From positions 124,001 to 188,000 of the forward strand of contig PSQJ01000001.1 in the NCBI GenBank assembly GCA_003045065.1: DNA of 64,000 nucleotides. The letters are read 5' to 3'. The notes under the pieces were generated by a model, which was given only the letters and a program-made list of their open reading frames with translations, did not search any database and had not been told where the DNA came from. This document shows, piece by piece, positions 50,402 through 61,174 of this stretch. The stretch is from Candidatus Liberibacter europaeus. GTDB taxonomy: Bacteria > Pseudomonadota > Alphaproteobacteria > Rhizobiales > Rhizobiaceae. Every line of letters begins with the position of its first letter. Position 1 is the first letter of the stretch. A program made the translations under genes and the position numbers.

Positions 50402-53338
50402 TTATTTTTTTACAAGCGGCAATCTTTCTTTTAATAATTTCAATACAGAATTTGACCTCATAGGATAAACTAAATTGGAAAATTGTCCAAAATGATATCC
50501 TATCTTTGCAAGCGCTCTTACACTCATTTTCCCACCATAAATATCGTTTGCTATTATATTAAGCTCTAAATTGCGTGCAATTGACGCAATTAAATGTAAC
50601 GTAGAAATGCGTTTTTCTGCGGAACCGGTTATCAAAGATCTATTAACCTTAATTGAATCAAAAGGAATTTTATTAATATATGATGCCAATGACAATTTAG
50701 TTCCAAAGTCATCAAGAGTTAAACCAACTCCAATTCTTTGAAGTCTATCCAGTAAAAATCTGCTTTTTTCAGGATTATTAACCACAATTGATTCGGATAA
50801 TTCTAACCTAATACTACTCGGCGAGCAAAGCGTCTTGGCAATGAATGCCCGTATATAATCGTATAGTTCATTGTTAATAAGACTATCACTAAAAATATTA
50901 ATAGATATAAAAAATGGCATCCTATCTATATTATCACGCCAGTTAATAATATCTACGGATATACGTTCCAACATGAATAAATTTAATGAACCTATCATAT
51001 CTGATTCTTCGGCAATAGATATAAATTCAGATGACGGAATATCTCCAAACTTGGGATGATCCCATCGTAAGATTGCCTCAAAACCCATAATTTCCTCATC
51101 CATTAATCGTATTACAGGTTGATAAACAAGATATAATGCAGAATTGTCTATTGCATGACGTAAATCTTCTTTGATTTGCGATTGCGCTGTGTCAAGCGAT
51201 CTAAAAGATGATTGAAATCTTTCTATACGATTAACGCCCATATTCTTAGCACGATACATTGCTATCTCAGCATATTTCAACATTTCAAGTGAGGTAATCC
51301 TACTATTTATCCATCCAGCAAGGCCAATAGATGTAGTCATTATAATTTCACGATTTAATAAATGGATAGGAGTAATAATAGATTTGATAATAGTAGTAGT
51401 AAAATCTAATATTCTTACAGAATCACTTTCAGATACAAGAATAATACCAAATTGGTTTTCAGAAACACGCGCCAGTATGTCTTGAGGTCTCAACAAACCA
51501 GCAATTCTCTTGGATAAAGCCAATATAATATTATCACTAATCGAAACGCCCAATGTATTATTGATATGTTTGTATTTATCAATATCTATGACCATGACAT
51601 TAGGACGCAAATTATCATAATGTAGTGATATACTAAGAATTGTTGTGAGACGATCCAAAAAAGATTGTCTGTTGGGAAGTCCTGTAAGATTATCTTTGAA
51701 TGAATCATATAAAAGTCCATCTATTGCGTTTTTTTGTTCTGTTATATCGCTAACAGTACCAACACAACGCATAATTTCGCCATTAACATTCAAAACAGGA
51801 CGAGCCTTAATAACCATCCAGTTAAACTTACGATCTTGTGCGCGCATTCTAAATTCGTGTCTCAACACTCCTCGTCGATGCTCCAAAAAACCATCAAATA
51901 TCGCTCGGAAACAATCTCGATCATCGGAGTGAACGTGCCTAAGCCAATTACGTATAGATCCATGCATAAAATTAGAAGCAAATCCAAGTGTAGAGGAAAT
52001 ATCGGGGATGGTTGTTATCTCATCTTTAACTACATCCCAATCCCATACAATATCTCCCGAACCAAAAACAGCCAAAGATTGACGCCCCATATCCGAAAAA
52101 AGATCTTGGTTAGGACTACTAGCCATAACATGTCGCATTACCATTAGTCCTATCAAAATAACGACAAGCACTAAACCGCCACCAAGTGCTGGCTGTACTA
52201 TATCGTTATCTACTAGTTTGCTAATAGCCATCCAAGCTACAATTAACCATACAACAATAAGAGTCCAGGCTGGAATCAGCATCACAGCACGATCGCACCC
52301 TTTGATTACAAGATAAATAATAAGCAATATACCAGACAAAACGGTGCCACAAAATGAAATGCGAGCAATACCGGCAGCCACTGATGGATGATAAAAAGAC
52401 ACACTAAACAATATAACAAGTGATATAATCCAGCCAAATGTAATATATGCCAAATTAGCGTGCCAACGATTCAATTTAAGATACGTGAAAAGAAAAATTA
52501 TCAGCGATGAAGACAGTGATATTTCAGCACAAGCTCGCCAAATTTGCCCCCCTCCTGGAGAAAGATTCATTAACTTAGAAATAAATCCAAAGTCAATACA
52601 AATATACACAAAAACAACCCATGCTATCGTGGCAGCAGCAACAATCATACACGCATTGTTAACCATAAAAAGAACAGTTAGGAATACCGCTATAAGTCCA
52701 GATATGCCAAGAACAATCCCTTTGTATAAAGTAAAAGAATTCACGGTATCTTTATAAAAATCTGGTTCCCAAAGATATATCTGAGGCAAACTTGGAACAG
52801 CTAATTCCACAACAAAAGTGACAATAGCACCAGGATTAATCGTGATGCGGAATACATCCGAATCATGACTTGGCAAACGATCTAAAGAAAACCCTTCCGA
52901 TGGGGTAATAGAAATAATACGACGACGCCCAAGATCAGGCCAAAATAATTTTGAGCCCACAAGACGAAAATGCGGAACAACAATTAAACGCTCTAGCTGA
53001 TTATCAGACATATTTGCAAGCGCAAAAACAGCCCAATCCCCCCGATGATCAATACTTGACGATCGAACTTCAATACGCCGAATCATACCATCTATATCAG
53101 CGGCAGTGTATACTTGGAAATCTTCTCCCTGATTGGAATAAATATCTGTTGCATTAGTCAAATCTAAGGCATTATCACCGAGGGATAACTTAACTGGCTC
53201 AATAGCAAAAGAAGGATATGGATATATAATCCAAAGAAAAAATAGCGCTAAAACCAAGAAATTCTTTTTCAAAATGACTTTCCAAAGTATTGTTTGAAAA
53301 ACACAAACTACCCCGTACCACTTCAAGATAATTAGCAA
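50402..53338 (-). CDS. Membrane GGDEF/EAL protein with 7TM-DISM sensor and degenerate catalytic sites
   Basis: 978 aa. Signal peptide (about 25-48), a periplasmic beta-rich domain (about 50-200) and seven TM helices (about 205-405) make a 7TMR-DISM sensor. A PAS domain (about 425-545), a GGDEF domain (about 555-715) and an EAL domain (about 730-970) follow. The GGDEF signature reads SENQF, in ARVSENQFGIIL near residue 624, so diguanylate cyclase activity is unlikely. The EAL signature reads EAI; the later DDFGTG, KIDR and AEGVE motifs read DDFGTK, KVNR and ANDIY, so key metal and base residues are missing and phosphodiesterase activity is unlikely too. It may be a c-di-GMP receptor, a scaffold, or decaying. 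It has no operon partner. Confidence 0.88.
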   Translation of the reverse strand: MLIILKWYGVVCVFQTILWKVILKKNFLVLALFFLWIIYPYPSFAIEPVKLSLGDNALDLTNATDIYSNQGEDFQVYTAADIDGMIRRIEVRSSSIDHRGDWAVFALANMSDNQLERLIVVPHFRLVGSKLFWPDLGRRRIISITPSEGFSLDRLPSHDSDVFRITINPGAIVTFVVELAVPSLPQIYLWEPDFYKDTVNSFTLYKGIVLGISGLIAVFLTVLFMVNNACMIVAAATIAWVVFVYICIDFGFISKLMNLSPGGGQIWRACAEISLSSSLIIFLFTYLKLNRWHANLAYITFGWIISLVILFSVSFYHPSVAAGIARISFCGTVLSGILLIIYLVIKGCDRAVMLIPAWTLIVVWLIVAWMAISKLVDNDIVQPALGGGLVLVVILIGLMVMRHVMASSPNQDLFSDMGRQSLAVFGSGDIVWDWDVVKDEITTIPDISSTLGFASNFMHGSIRNWLRHVHSDDRDCFRAIFDGFLEHRRGVLRHEFRMRAQDRKFNWMVIKARPVLNVNGEIMRCVGTVSDITEQKNAIDGLLYDSFKDNLTGLPNRQSFLDRLTTILSISLHYDNLRPNVMVIDIDKYKHINNTLGVSISDNIILALSKRIAGLLRPQDILARVSENQFGIILVSESDSVRILDFTTTIIKSIITPIHLLNREIIMTTSIGLAGWINSRITSLEMLKYAEIAMYRAKNMGVNRIERFQSSFRSLDTAQSQIKEDLRHAIDNSALYLVYQPVIRLMDEEIMGFEAILRWDHPKFGDIPSSEFISIAEESDMIGSLNLFMLERISVDIINWRDNIDRMPFFISINIFSDSLINNELYDYIRAFIAKTLCSPSSIRLELSESIVVNNPEKSRFLLDRLQRIGVGLTLDDFGTKLSLASYINKIPFDSIKVNRSLITGSAEKRISTLHLIASIARNLELNIIANDIYGGKMSVRALAKIGYHFGQFSNLVYPMRSNSVLKLLKERLPLVKK

Positions 53339-53724
53339 TAATTATTCGAAAACACCACTTTCTAAAAAAGTATAATTCGGAAATCCACCCTATTTCTATT
53401 ACATAATTTAAATAAATTTTCCACAAATTAAGTGATATTTACATGTAATATACACAAAATAATTTCTTAAAATAATAATCAATCAAACATAAATTACGCT
53501 TACATATCTCTATGTCTCAAAGAGATTCTGTGTTTTTTAGAAACTATACCAAGTCCATTTTCTAAATTTAATAAGTTTAATTGTTTACAATGTTACACAA
53601 TTTAGAAAGTAAAATCATAATTCTATTAGAGAAGAAGGATTAATTAGCTACTACCATCCCCTAATATCATTCAAAAAAAAAGGTAACCCAATCCAATAAA
53701 GATCCAATCAAAACATATCAAACA
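53339..53724. other. Spacer between tRNA-Phe and the GGDEF/EAL gene
   Basis: About 385 bases carrying the upstream region of the GGDEF/EAL gene. No gene or strong structure seen. Confidence 0.4.
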
Positions 53725-53800
<76 letters not shown>

Positions 53801-53943
53801 ATCTAAAAAGCAATCTTATACCAATACATCTAGCTCATACTAGCTGCATTTAACATAGTATCCTTTCAATTTCTATCCATAAAGATATATAAAACCAAAA
53901 CAAAAGACATTTTTACTACATTAAACCCAAAAATTGCAATTTT

Positions 53944-54111
53944 CTAATTATCTTTTTCTATATCTTCCACAGCCATATCAACTGTATCTCCCGCTATCTT
54001 ATATTCGTCAGAAAGCCATCGCGAAAGATCAATTGAACGACAATGTAAAGAGCAAAAAGGATAAAAACCACCCGTAGAATTATCTCCACATTCAGGACAA
54101 ATATGTTTCAA
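53944..54111 (-). CDS. yacG: YacG zinc-binding DNA gyrase inhibitor
   Basis: 55-aa zinc-ribbon protein of the YacG family, which binds GyrB and inhibits gyrase in E. coli. Four zinc cysteines are seen: CPECG near the start and CSLHC about 15 residues later, followed by the family block SIDLSRWLSDEYKIAG and an acidic end. The start is TTG at 54111: the preceding codon is a stop, and GGGTGG lies seven bases upstream, so no other start is possible. It lies between infA and tRNA-Phe. In related genomes maf sits between infA and yacG; only 165 bases are left here. Confidence 0.9.
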   Translation of the reverse strand: MKHICPECGDNSTGGFYPFCSLHCRSIDLSRWLSDEYKIAGDTVDMAVEDIEKDN

Positions 54112-54276
54112 CTAATCCACCCTTAATATTCACAAAACACCGACATAATACTTATTATGCACAATACTACATTAATTCAACTAACAACAACGTAATAGAT
54201 AAACATCATAAAAAATAATTCTTGTAATATTGCCAAAAATCACATTTATAACAGAAATCATACTTTAATTAAAATG

Positions 54277-54573
54277 CTATTTATATCTGTAGACAATCCG
54301 CCCTATTTTTGAATTATACGGACTAACTTCCATCTCTACTATATCACCTGTTGTTATACGAATCCTATGCCTTATAATATTACCTGCAGCATAGGCAACA
54401 ACTCCAACATTATTGCTATCAGAATCTTTAACGCAAGATAACATGCTATTGATATCAGCACGAGATTGAGAATCAGATGCCGAACCTTCTTTAATCAGTT
54501 TTACTCGAAAACGAGCATTCGGCAACAATTCCAAAACAACACCAGTATATTTAAGCGTCTCTTCTTTAGTCAT
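54277..54573 (-). CDS. infA: Translation initiation factor IF-1 with a large insertion
   Basis: IF-1 sits in the ribosomal A site during initiation. The OB-fold termini are clear: MTKEETLKYTGVVLELLPNA then RFRVKL at the start, and AAGNIIRHRIRITTGDIVEM with YNSKIGRIVYRYK at the end. Between them, however, residues about 29-55 (EGSASDSQSRADINSMLSCV and on) are extra: the usual spacing from VKL to AG(K/R) is about 10 residues and here it is about 36. The protein is 98 aa instead of 72. The insertion keeps the frame and is polar with a short helix-like part. It falls in a loop of the OB fold. Conserved basic residues near the end are kept, so the protein is probably functional. Confidence 0.88.
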   Translation of the reverse strand: MTKEETLKYTGVVLELLPNARFRVKLIKEGSASDSQSRADINSMLSCVKDSDSNNVGVVAYAAGNIIRHRIRITTGDIVEMEVSPYNSKIGRIVYRYK

Positions 54574-55092
54574 ATTGACAGCTATCCTATATAAAAAACA
54601 AGCAAAAACATAAGCCCTATCATCTAATCAAAATTACATAATTTGCTGGGAACTAACTTGCATGCAAAAACCAATCATTAGGGATTTATTTAAACAACAT
54701 CACACAGTTATATACTGTATGTATATGAGAATAAAGACCCTAACATCATTAAATAAAAGCAACAATTAAAATTTTTCACGGACTGTCCATACTATATAAA
54801 CAATAATGTTTTCTTTTCCATAATACCTGCAAAATCACTATAAAATATTATATCCACCACATAATCTAAAAAACAAAGACATATCTCCAAGATATATGAT
54901 CTTTACCATATAAAATTAGATCTATCAATTATGAGCATATGTTAACAACTCAACAAAACACAACTATTTATCTAATAAAATTCACTATTAAACAAATTAA
55001 AGCAAATTTACACCGTGACTCATGTTAAAAATCATCCAATGCAATTAAAATTATAAGTTTAAATGAGCAATAAATTCACGATCTGTTTTTTG
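54574..55092. other. Spacer between cyoD and infA
   Basis: About 520 AT-rich bases with the upstream region of infA. A short stem ACAGT/ACTGT near 54704-54718 is the only structure noted. No gene seen. Confidence 0.4.
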
Positions 55093-55440
55093 CTAATGAA
55101 CACTATTCATAGAACCCATTGGCATCATATTATTGTTAAGATGATACATAACCCAAACTGACCCAAGAAAACAAATAGCAATAATAATAATAGTAAAAAC
55201 CATTGCAATAAAACTCCACCTATCTTCAATTTTCATATGCAAGAAATACGCCAAATGAACAAATATTTGTGCAATTGCACATAAAATAATTATTAAAAAA
55301 ATTATTTGTTGATCTGAAAAGCAGTCTAGCATCACCACACCAAAAGGAATTGCTGTCAAAACTGCAGATAATATAAATCCAGACAAACAGTGTCCCAATG
55401 ACCCATCGCTATAACTAGTCTTACTCTGATTATGTTTCAC
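55093..55440 (-). CDS. cyoD: Cytochrome o ubiquinol oxidase subunit IV
   Basis: Small membrane subunit of the bo3 quinol oxidase, thought to help assembly of the CuB site. Three TM helices are visible (SGFILSAVLTAIPFGVVML, IIFLIIILCAIAQIFVHLAY, FIAMVFTIIIIAICFLGSVW), with the family trait HLAYFLHM after the second. A GTG start at 55440 gives 115 aa, the usual length, and overlaps nothing essential of cyoC's frame; the open frame continues to 55548 inside cyoC without similarity. It is the last gene of cyoABCD. Confidence 0.88.
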   Translation of the reverse strand: MKHNQSKTSYSDGSLGHCLSGFILSAVLTAIPFGVVMLDCFSDQQIIFLIIILCAIAQIFVHLAYFLHMKIEDRWSFIAMVFTIIIIAICFLGSVWVMYHLNNNMMPMGSMNSVH

Positions 55441-55466
55441 CTTATACTTATCCCTATAAAACAATA

Positions 55467-56099
55467 TCAAATAACACCAATAAGATACACAAAAGAAAAA
55501 ACGCATATCCATATCAAATCTAAGAAATGCCAAAACATGGATAAACACATCATGCGGCGCCTATTTGCTGGAATAAGCCCATGTTTTAAAATCTGTACTA
55601 ATAGAACGAAAATCCATAAAATCCCGAAAAATACGTGCAATCCATGAACGCCAACTAATGTAAAAAAAGATGATAAAAACGCAGAACGTTGAGGTGTCGC
55701 ACCTACAATAACCAAATGTGCGAATTCATTAACCTCCATAACAATAAAAACAATGCCAAGGAATGCAGTTATAAGTAGAAAAAAAATTGTTGCGTTTTTC
55801 CGAATATTTTCAGAAGCCAACATCGCCAAGCTATAAGATACTGACGAGAACAATAATATAAAAGTAGAGATCAAAATATCTTTGAGATTAAAAATATCAA
55901 TTGGCGCCGGACCCGCCGCATAATTCTTCGCAAGAACAGCGTAAGTAACAAATAAAACCGCAAACATAAGGCAGTCACTCATCAGGTATATCCAGAAACC
56001 AAGCCTTGTACCATCATGGTGATCAGAATTAAATGACTGTTCATCTGCTACATAAAAAACAGGTATATTTTTAGATTTCAAAACATCATGTTTTCTCAT
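55467..56099 (-). CDS. cyoC: Cytochrome o ubiquinol oxidase subunit III
   Basis: Subunit III of the bo3 oxidase, 210 aa with five TM helices from about residue 30 to the end. [20 protein letters not shown], the Glu-containing EVNEFAHLV and [13 protein letters not shown] are typical of the family. The ATG at 56099 overlaps the cyoB stop by four bases (ATGA), so the two are translationally coupled; the longer frame to 56144 lies inside cyoB. Confidence 0.95.
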   Translation of the reverse strand: MRKHDVLKSKNIPVFYVADEQSFNSDHHDGTRLGFWIYLMSDCLMFAVLFVTYAVLAKNYAAGPAPIDIFNLKDILISTFILLFSSVSYSLAMLASENIRKNATIFFLLITAFLGIVFIVMEVNEFAHLVIVGATPQRSAFLSSFFTLVGVHGLHVFFGILWIFVLLVQILKHGLIPANRRRMMCLSMFWHFLDLIWICVFSFVYLIGVI

Positions 56100-58108
56100 T
56101 CTGATAATGATCCTTGATTTGATGTAATCGTCAACTCCCTGCAACTTTTCTCAGAATACGCGACATTTTCTGCAGGAATTTCACGTCCACTACTATAGTT
56201 AAACGTATGAAAAATCGCATACGACACAATCGACAAGAACGAAAGAATTGCTAACCACCATATGTACCATACCATTGAAAAAGAAAACACAATGCTCAAT
56301 ACAGCCAAAATGAGGCCACTAGCAGTATTGTTTGGCATATGGATGGGTAAAAATCCGTCACTTGGACAACAATATCCTCGTGCTTTCATATCATCCCAAG
56401 CATCTATTTTATGTACAACGGGTGTAAAAGCAAAATTATATTCTGGAGCTGGAGATGCCATAGACCACTCTAAAGTACGCCCTTTCCAAGGATCACCAGT
56501 AGTATCACGTAATCTATCCCTCTTCAAAAAAGCAACTATAAATGACAATATAAAAGAAGCTATCCCTCCAGCTATCATAATTGCTCCAGCGAAAGCTATA
56601 ACATAGTAAATTTGCAAAGAAGCATCATCATATTGACTAATACGACGCGTAGCACCTTTCAAACCTAATATATAAAGCGGAATAAACCCAAAACAAAAAC
56701 CAACAAACCAGCACCAAAAAGAAACCATTCCCCAAAAGCGATCCAACATATATCCAAAAGCTTTAGGAAACCAATAAACGATGCCCGCAAACAAACCAAA
56801 AACAACACCTCCAATTATGGTATTATGGAAATGAGCTACTACAAACAATGAATTATGTAAGGTAAAATCCGCAGGAGGAACAGAGAGCAAAACCCCTGAC
56901 ATTCCACCTATCAAAAACAGTATCATAAAACCTATAGTCCACATCATAGGAACCTCGAAACGCACCCGCCCAAAACGCATCGTAAACAACCAATTAAAAA
57001 TCTTGGCTCCAGTGGGAATTGCAATAATCATCGTCATGATGCCAAAAAAAGCATTTACATTTGCACCTGATCCCATAGTAAAGAAATGATGCAGCCAAAC
57101 AGTATATGATAAAATAGTTATTGCCAACGTAGCATACACCATGGAATTATAGCCAAAAATGCGCTTGCCCGAAAATGTTGCAACAACCTCAGAAAAAATC
57201 CCAAAAGATGGCAAAACTAGTATATATACTTCTGGATGTCCCCAAATCCAAATCAAATTAACATACATCATTGGATTGCCACCAAGATGATTGGTGAAAA
57301 AATTAGTTCCTATATAACGATCAAGGGTAAGCAAAAAAAGTGTGGCAGTCAAAATAGGGAAAGATGCTGCAATCATTATATTAGAACAAAAAGCAGTCCA
57401 GACGAATATAGGCATTTTCATCATTGTCATACCAGGACAGCGCAATTTTATGATAGTAACGATTAAATTTATTCCTGATAGAGTTGTACCAATTCCCGCG
57501 ACTTGAAGACCCCAAATATAATAATCAACCCCTACCCCAGGGGAAAAATGAACACCAGATAATGGAGGATATGCTAACCAACCTGTAGAAGAAAATTCAC
57601 CTATAAACAAAGACAACATCATTATGACTGCGCCTGCAGCAGTCATCCAAAATGAAAAATTATTTAAAAAAGGAAAAGAAACATCACGAGCACCTATTTG
57701 TAAAGGAACCACAAAATTCATGATACCAGTAATCATAGGCATAGCCATAAAAAAGATCATAATAACGCCATGTGCCGTGAAAATCTGATCATAGTGATGA
57801 GAATTGAGATATCCTTCCCCTCCACCAGAAGCCATTGCCTGTTGGAGACGCATCATAATTGCATCTGCAAAACCTCTTACAAGCATTAATAGCGAAAGAA
57901 CTATATACATAATTCCGATCTTCTTATGATCAACGCTCGTAAACCATTCTTTCCACAAATACCCCCAAAGCCGATAATATGTAATTGTGCAGACTACCGA
58001 TAGCCCTACAAAGCAGACCACGAAAAATGTCCCCAAAACTATAGGCTCTTTATACGGGAAGGCATCAATCGTTAAACGACCAAACACTAGTTTATATAAA
58101 TCAAACAT
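56096..58108 (-). CDS. cyoB: Cytochrome o ubiquinol oxidase subunit I
   Basis: Catalytic heme-copper subunit that oxidises ubiquinol, reduces O2 to water and pumps protons. At 670 aa with about fifteen TM helices it is full length. Heme and CuB histidines are visible: [12 protein letters not shown] (heme b), [17 protein letters not shown] with the His-Tyr pair, HHFFT, and [11 protein letters not shown]. The quinol-site block near the N-terminus ([12 protein letters not shown] preceded by WFTSVD) is present. It lies between cyoA (120 bases upstream) and cyoC (overlapping). Confidence 0.97.
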   Translation of the reverse strand: MFDLYKLVFGRLTIDAFPYKEPIVLGTFFVVCFVGLSVVCTITYYRLWGYLWKEWFTSVDHKKIGIMYIVLSLLMLVRGFADAIMMRLQQAMASGGGEGYLNSHHYDQIFTAHGVIMIFFMAMPMITGIMNFVVPLQIGARDVSFPFLNNFSFWMTAAGAVIMMLSLFIGEFSSTGWLAYPPLSGVHFSPGVGVDYYIWGLQVAGIGTTLSGINLIVTIIKLRCPGMTMMKMPIFVWTAFCSNIMIAASFPILTATLFLLTLDRYIGTNFFTNHLGGNPMMYVNLIWIWGHPEVYILVLPSFGIFSEVVATFSGKRIFGYNSMVYATLAITILSYTVWLHHFFTMGSGANVNAFFGIMTMIIAIPTGAKIFNWLFTMRFGRVRFEVPMMWTIGFMILFLIGGMSGVLLSVPPADFTLHNSLFVVAHFHNTIIGGVVFGLFAGIVYWFPKAFGYMLDRFWGMVSFWCWFVGFCFGFIPLYILGLKGATRRISQYDDASLQIYYVIAFAGAIMIAGGIASFILSFIVAFLKRDRLRDTTGDPWKGRTLEWSMASPAPEYNFAFTPVVHKIDAWDDMKARGYCCPSDGFLPIHMPNNTASGLILAVLSIVFSFSMVWYIWWLAILSFLSIVSYAIFHTFNYSSGREIPAENVAYSEKSCRELTITSNQGSLSE

Positions 58109-58228
58109 TTATTTTTTTTCCTAAACAAGCAAAACGTCGCCCAAAAAAACATTTAATAAGAACAGCTAAATAATGCCTCATCCTAGCAAAAATTCACTGT
58201 CCTTTCATCTAATCTTATAATATAAATC

Positions 58229-59185
58229 CTATCCATGATCAGAATCAAGCAAACGTTGATTTATACCATAAATGCCACCGCCTCCTAATGCATCAATTCG
58301 CATCACTTCATCTATACATATTTTGTCGGAACGTACGCAAAAATTAAGGATAGAATGATATAAACCTGATTCTACAGAAGAAAAATACTGTACCGGATCA
58401 TTTTCAGACGCCCTCTCTAATTTGAGGTATCTATTGCGATCAAGATGTGTTCCATTTTGTCTAACATGAGCAACCCAATCATCAAAGCCATTTGTTGATT
58501 TTCCATAAAACTTAAAGCGCATATGGGAAAAACCACGTCCCGAATAATTAGCAGAAAATCCACTATACAAACCTTCCTTATTCATTACAGCATGCAATTG
58601 GGTTTCCATGCCAGCCATAGCATAAATCTGCCCGGCCAATCCAGGAACATAAAAAGAGTTCATAACAGAAGAAGACGTAATCTTAAACTTCAAAGGACGA
58701 TTAACTGGAACAGCCAGTTCATTTACAACGGCGATGTTGTATTCTGGAAGAAAAAAAATCCACTTCCAATCTAAAGCAACAACCTCTATAACCAAGGGTT
58801 TTTCATTGAGTGAGATAGATTGGGTTGCACTTATTTTTTCTAAAGGAACATACGGATCCATACGATGTGTGGCATCCCAAGTAATAAATGCCAAACAACC
58901 AATAATCACAAGCGGAGCAGCCCAAACAAAAAATTCTAATTTAGTGGAATGACACCATTCAGGATCATAGTGTGACTCCTTATTAGTAGAGCGATATTTC
59001 CAGGCAAAAAAGAGTATCGCAACAAAAACTGGCACGACTATTAATAACATCAAAACAACTGATATACGGATGAGATCAGCCTGTTGGGCGGCAATATATC
59101 CTTGAGGATTCATTATAACAAGATCACAAGCAGAAATAATCAGCATTGGGAAAGATGAGACAGCTATTTTCATAAATCTACTCAT
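58229..59185 (-). CDS. cyoA: Cytochrome o ubiquinol oxidase subunit II
   Basis: Subunit II of the bo3 oxidase, a lipoprotein with two TM helices and a periplasmic cupredoxin domain that has lost CuA. The signal peptide ends in a lipobox-like IISAC (Cys about residue 19). TM helices are at about 38-62 and 85-105. The periplasmic part carries VEVVALDWKWIFFLPEYNIA, NELAVPVNRPLKF and SSSVMNSFYVPGLAGQIYAM as in CyoA. GGA lies before the ATG at 59185. It is the first gene of the operon; no cyoE or surf1 gene follows within the window. Confidence 0.95.
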   Translation of the reverse strand: MSRFMKIAVSSFPMLIISACDLVIMNPQGYIAAQQADLIRISVVLMLLIVVPVFVAILFFAWKYRSTNKESHYDPEWCHSTKLEFFVWAAPLVIIGCLAFITWDATHRMDPYVPLEKISATQSISLNEKPLVIEVVALDWKWIFFLPEYNIAVVNELAVPVNRPLKFKITSSSVMNSFYVPGLAGQIYAMAGMETQLHAVMNKEGLYSGFSANYSGRGFSHMRFKFYGKSTNGFDDWVAHVRQNGTHLDRNRYLKLERASENDPVQYFSSVESGLYHSILNFCVRSDKICIDEVMRIDALGGGGIYGINQRLLDSDHG

Positions 59186-59459
59186 ATCATTCCTTTTTCA
59201 ACCGCAACAAACAATCATAACATTATTTTTCAGCCATCAAGCCCATAATTTACAGTGAGTGTAATTGCTAACCTGACGGCATTGTACTACACAAAACAAA
59301 AAAATTAAACCATCAAAAGCATAATTTAAAAAGTATTGTTAATTAATAACCATACACCATATTCACAACAAAATTTCACAAATTATTGCACATTGATATA
59401 TTTTATAAAAAATAAAAATCATTTTACATACAATTTAAAAAACGAACTAATAACTATTC
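59186..59459. other. Divergent spacer between cyoA and rpmG
   Basis: AT-rich upstream region of the cyo operon. No further gene. The rpmG promoter lies at its right end. Confidence 0.45.
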
Positions 59460-59488
59460 TTGACTTTACTCTCAACAATACGTAGGAT
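59460..59488 (+). promoter_or_regulatory. Promoter of rpmG
   Basis: TTGACT (59460-59465) and TAGGAT (59483-59488) with a 17-base spacer, a near-consensus housekeeping promoter about 68 bases before the rpmG start. Confidence 0.6.
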
Positions 59489-59555
59489 CTTGTCCTAACT
59501 CACAGCGCAAGAAATCGCTTTCACGTTGAAAATATAATAAGATATGGAATAAGAA

Positions 59556-59723
59556 ATGGCAAAGGCTGCAACCATAAAAATCAAATTGATATCATCTGCC
59601 GAAACTGGCACGTTCTATGTGACAAAAAAGAACTCTCGAACCATGTCTGGCAAGATGATAAAAAAGAAGTATGATCCTGTAGTAAGAAAGCATGTGGAAT
59701 TCAAAGAAGGAAAAATTAAATAA
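59556..59723 (+). CDS. rpmG: 50S ribosomal protein L33
   Basis: Small 50S protein of 55 aa, [18 protein letters not shown] at the start, then [20 protein letters not shown] and [14 protein letters not shown]. It is the cysteine-free type usual in Alphaproteobacteria. The length and every conserved block match the family. A GAATAAG stands in the ribosome binding site position. The gene has its own near-consensus promoter. Confidence 0.95.
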   Translation: MAKAATIKIKLISSAETGTFYVTKKNSRTMSGKMIKKKYDPVVRKHVEFKEGKIK

Positions 59724-60457
59724 AAACATAAAATAAGATTTTTGTTAAATTTTCTCCTCCATCAGCTGTGTTTTTTGTTAGAAGAGCTATACTAATTGTG
59801 AGCATGATTAACTAAGCAAGCATTCGCACATACCAATGTTTTATCTGAAAAGAATATACTACTCGCCCAGACGAATATTCAAAATACTTTTTGCGCCATA
59901 TATTTTGCAAAGTGGGTTCTCTTTAAGTTTATCACGTAGGATGTCGGCGCTTTTATAATACCCTTTCTCTAATCAGTATATTTTAAAGCAACGTTTGTCC
60001 CCTATTTTAAAAGAACGATGATTTGGTTGTTATCATCAAAAATGATTTCTGTATTTATGAATTATTGTACAAACAAGGCTTTCTTACTCTTAAGCTTGCA
60101 ACCATTAAAGCAACACAACTATTATCGCACAATTTCCACGGCTTTGTTTTAAAATAAAAATAAGAATAAAGCCCCCGCACCTTTCAAGCAAATGTAAAAC
60201 TCTTTATTAGCAAAGAATATATATTATATAAAAACTTCAATATCGTTGTTATTGTATCGTTATTGTATCCATTAACGTCATAATAAACAATTTACTGATA
60301 TATTTTGTCATTTTCCATCTATTTAAAAATAACAAAAACGTGACACAAACCAATTATCTTGAAAAAGATATGCCTAAAAAATACATAGATAGAAACATTT
60401 TCCATACGTTAGAGACATCTGCCGAAATTGCAAAAACAAATGAAATGCATTCCTTTG
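59724..60457. other. Long spacer between convergent rpmG and divK
   Basis: About 730 bases. No gene recognised. An exact 11-base tandem duplication, GTTATTGTATC at 60248-60258 and 60259-60269, is the only repeat noted. In some Rhizobiales pleD lies next to divK and rpmG; no trace of it was recognised here. Confidence 0.4.
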
Positions 60458-60829
60458 TCAAGCTTCCCCTATGTAAGTTTTGATAGTTTCTATAAAATTG
60501 AGAAGAGAGATGGGCTTAGAAAGATACGCCTCACATCCTCCCTTGCGAATCCTTTCCTCATCCCCTTTCATTGCAAAAGCCGTTACTGCTATAATAGGAA
60601 TTCCTTTGAGAGCGCTATCCGCCTTAATTTTCTTTGTAAGCTCTAATCCAGAAATTTCTGGCAATTGTATATCCATAATTATAAGGTCAGGTTTATATTG
60701 ATGAATAAGCTCCAAGGCCTTTATTCCACTCCTAGTTTGAATAGCGATATACCCAGACGTTTCAATCAAGTCCCTAAAGAGCTTCATATTAAGCTCATTA
60801 TCCTCTATAATCATCACCTTTTTAGGCAT
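60458..60829 (-). CDS. divK: Single-domain response regulator DivK
   Basis: Receiver-only regulator that acts on DivL and CckA and controls CtrA activity. From the ATG at 60829 it is 123 aa, beginning [20 protein letters not shown]. The acidic pair is E9-D10, the phospho-acceptor is D53 in [10 protein letters not shown], Thr is in [10 protein letters not shown], and the conserved Lys is K105 in YLSKPI. Length and residues match DivK of other Alphaproteobacteria. The open frame reaches 60856 without added similarity. It is likely part of the circuit with CckA and CcrM encoded elsewhere in the window. Confidence 0.93.
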   Translation of the reverse strand: MPKKVMIIEDNELNMKLFRDLIETSGYIAIQTRSGIKALELIHQYKPDLIIMDIQLPEISGLELTKKIKADSALKGIPIIAVTAFAMKGDEERIRKGGCEAYLSKPISLLNFIETIKTYIGEA

Positions 60830-61174
60830 TAAAATATTCCCGATCATAATTTTCAAATTTAGAAAAATACAATAAACACACCAAAAAACAATATCCGCTT
60901 ATACCCTTTGTCATACTATTTCCCAATGTCAAACTGCACTGACGAAATCAGCGATTATCATTATAAAAAACAACCTCTAAAATACACAGATCCCACGATA
61001 TATTTAGCCCAAATCTCAGATCCAAACATAACACCAAAAAGTATTAATCGTCTTATGACTCATCTTTATATAAGGAAGATACATGCATGGCTAAATAGCT
61101 ATTATTAAAAAACAATTGAATCATAAAAAATGGCCTGCTAAAAAATAACAACTTCTAGTTATAAACACCTAAAG
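60830..61174. other. Spacer between the DsbA-like gene and divK
   Basis: A plus-strand frame at 60926-61108 (about 60 codons, from MSNCTDEISDYHYKKQPLKY) is open but has no ribosome binding site and no recognisable family. It is not called as a gene. Confidence 0.35.

Noticed and set aside
60926..61108. Plus-strand frame of about 60 codons next to divK
   Set aside because: No ribosome binding site, no similarity recognised, and it begins at an unsupported codon.
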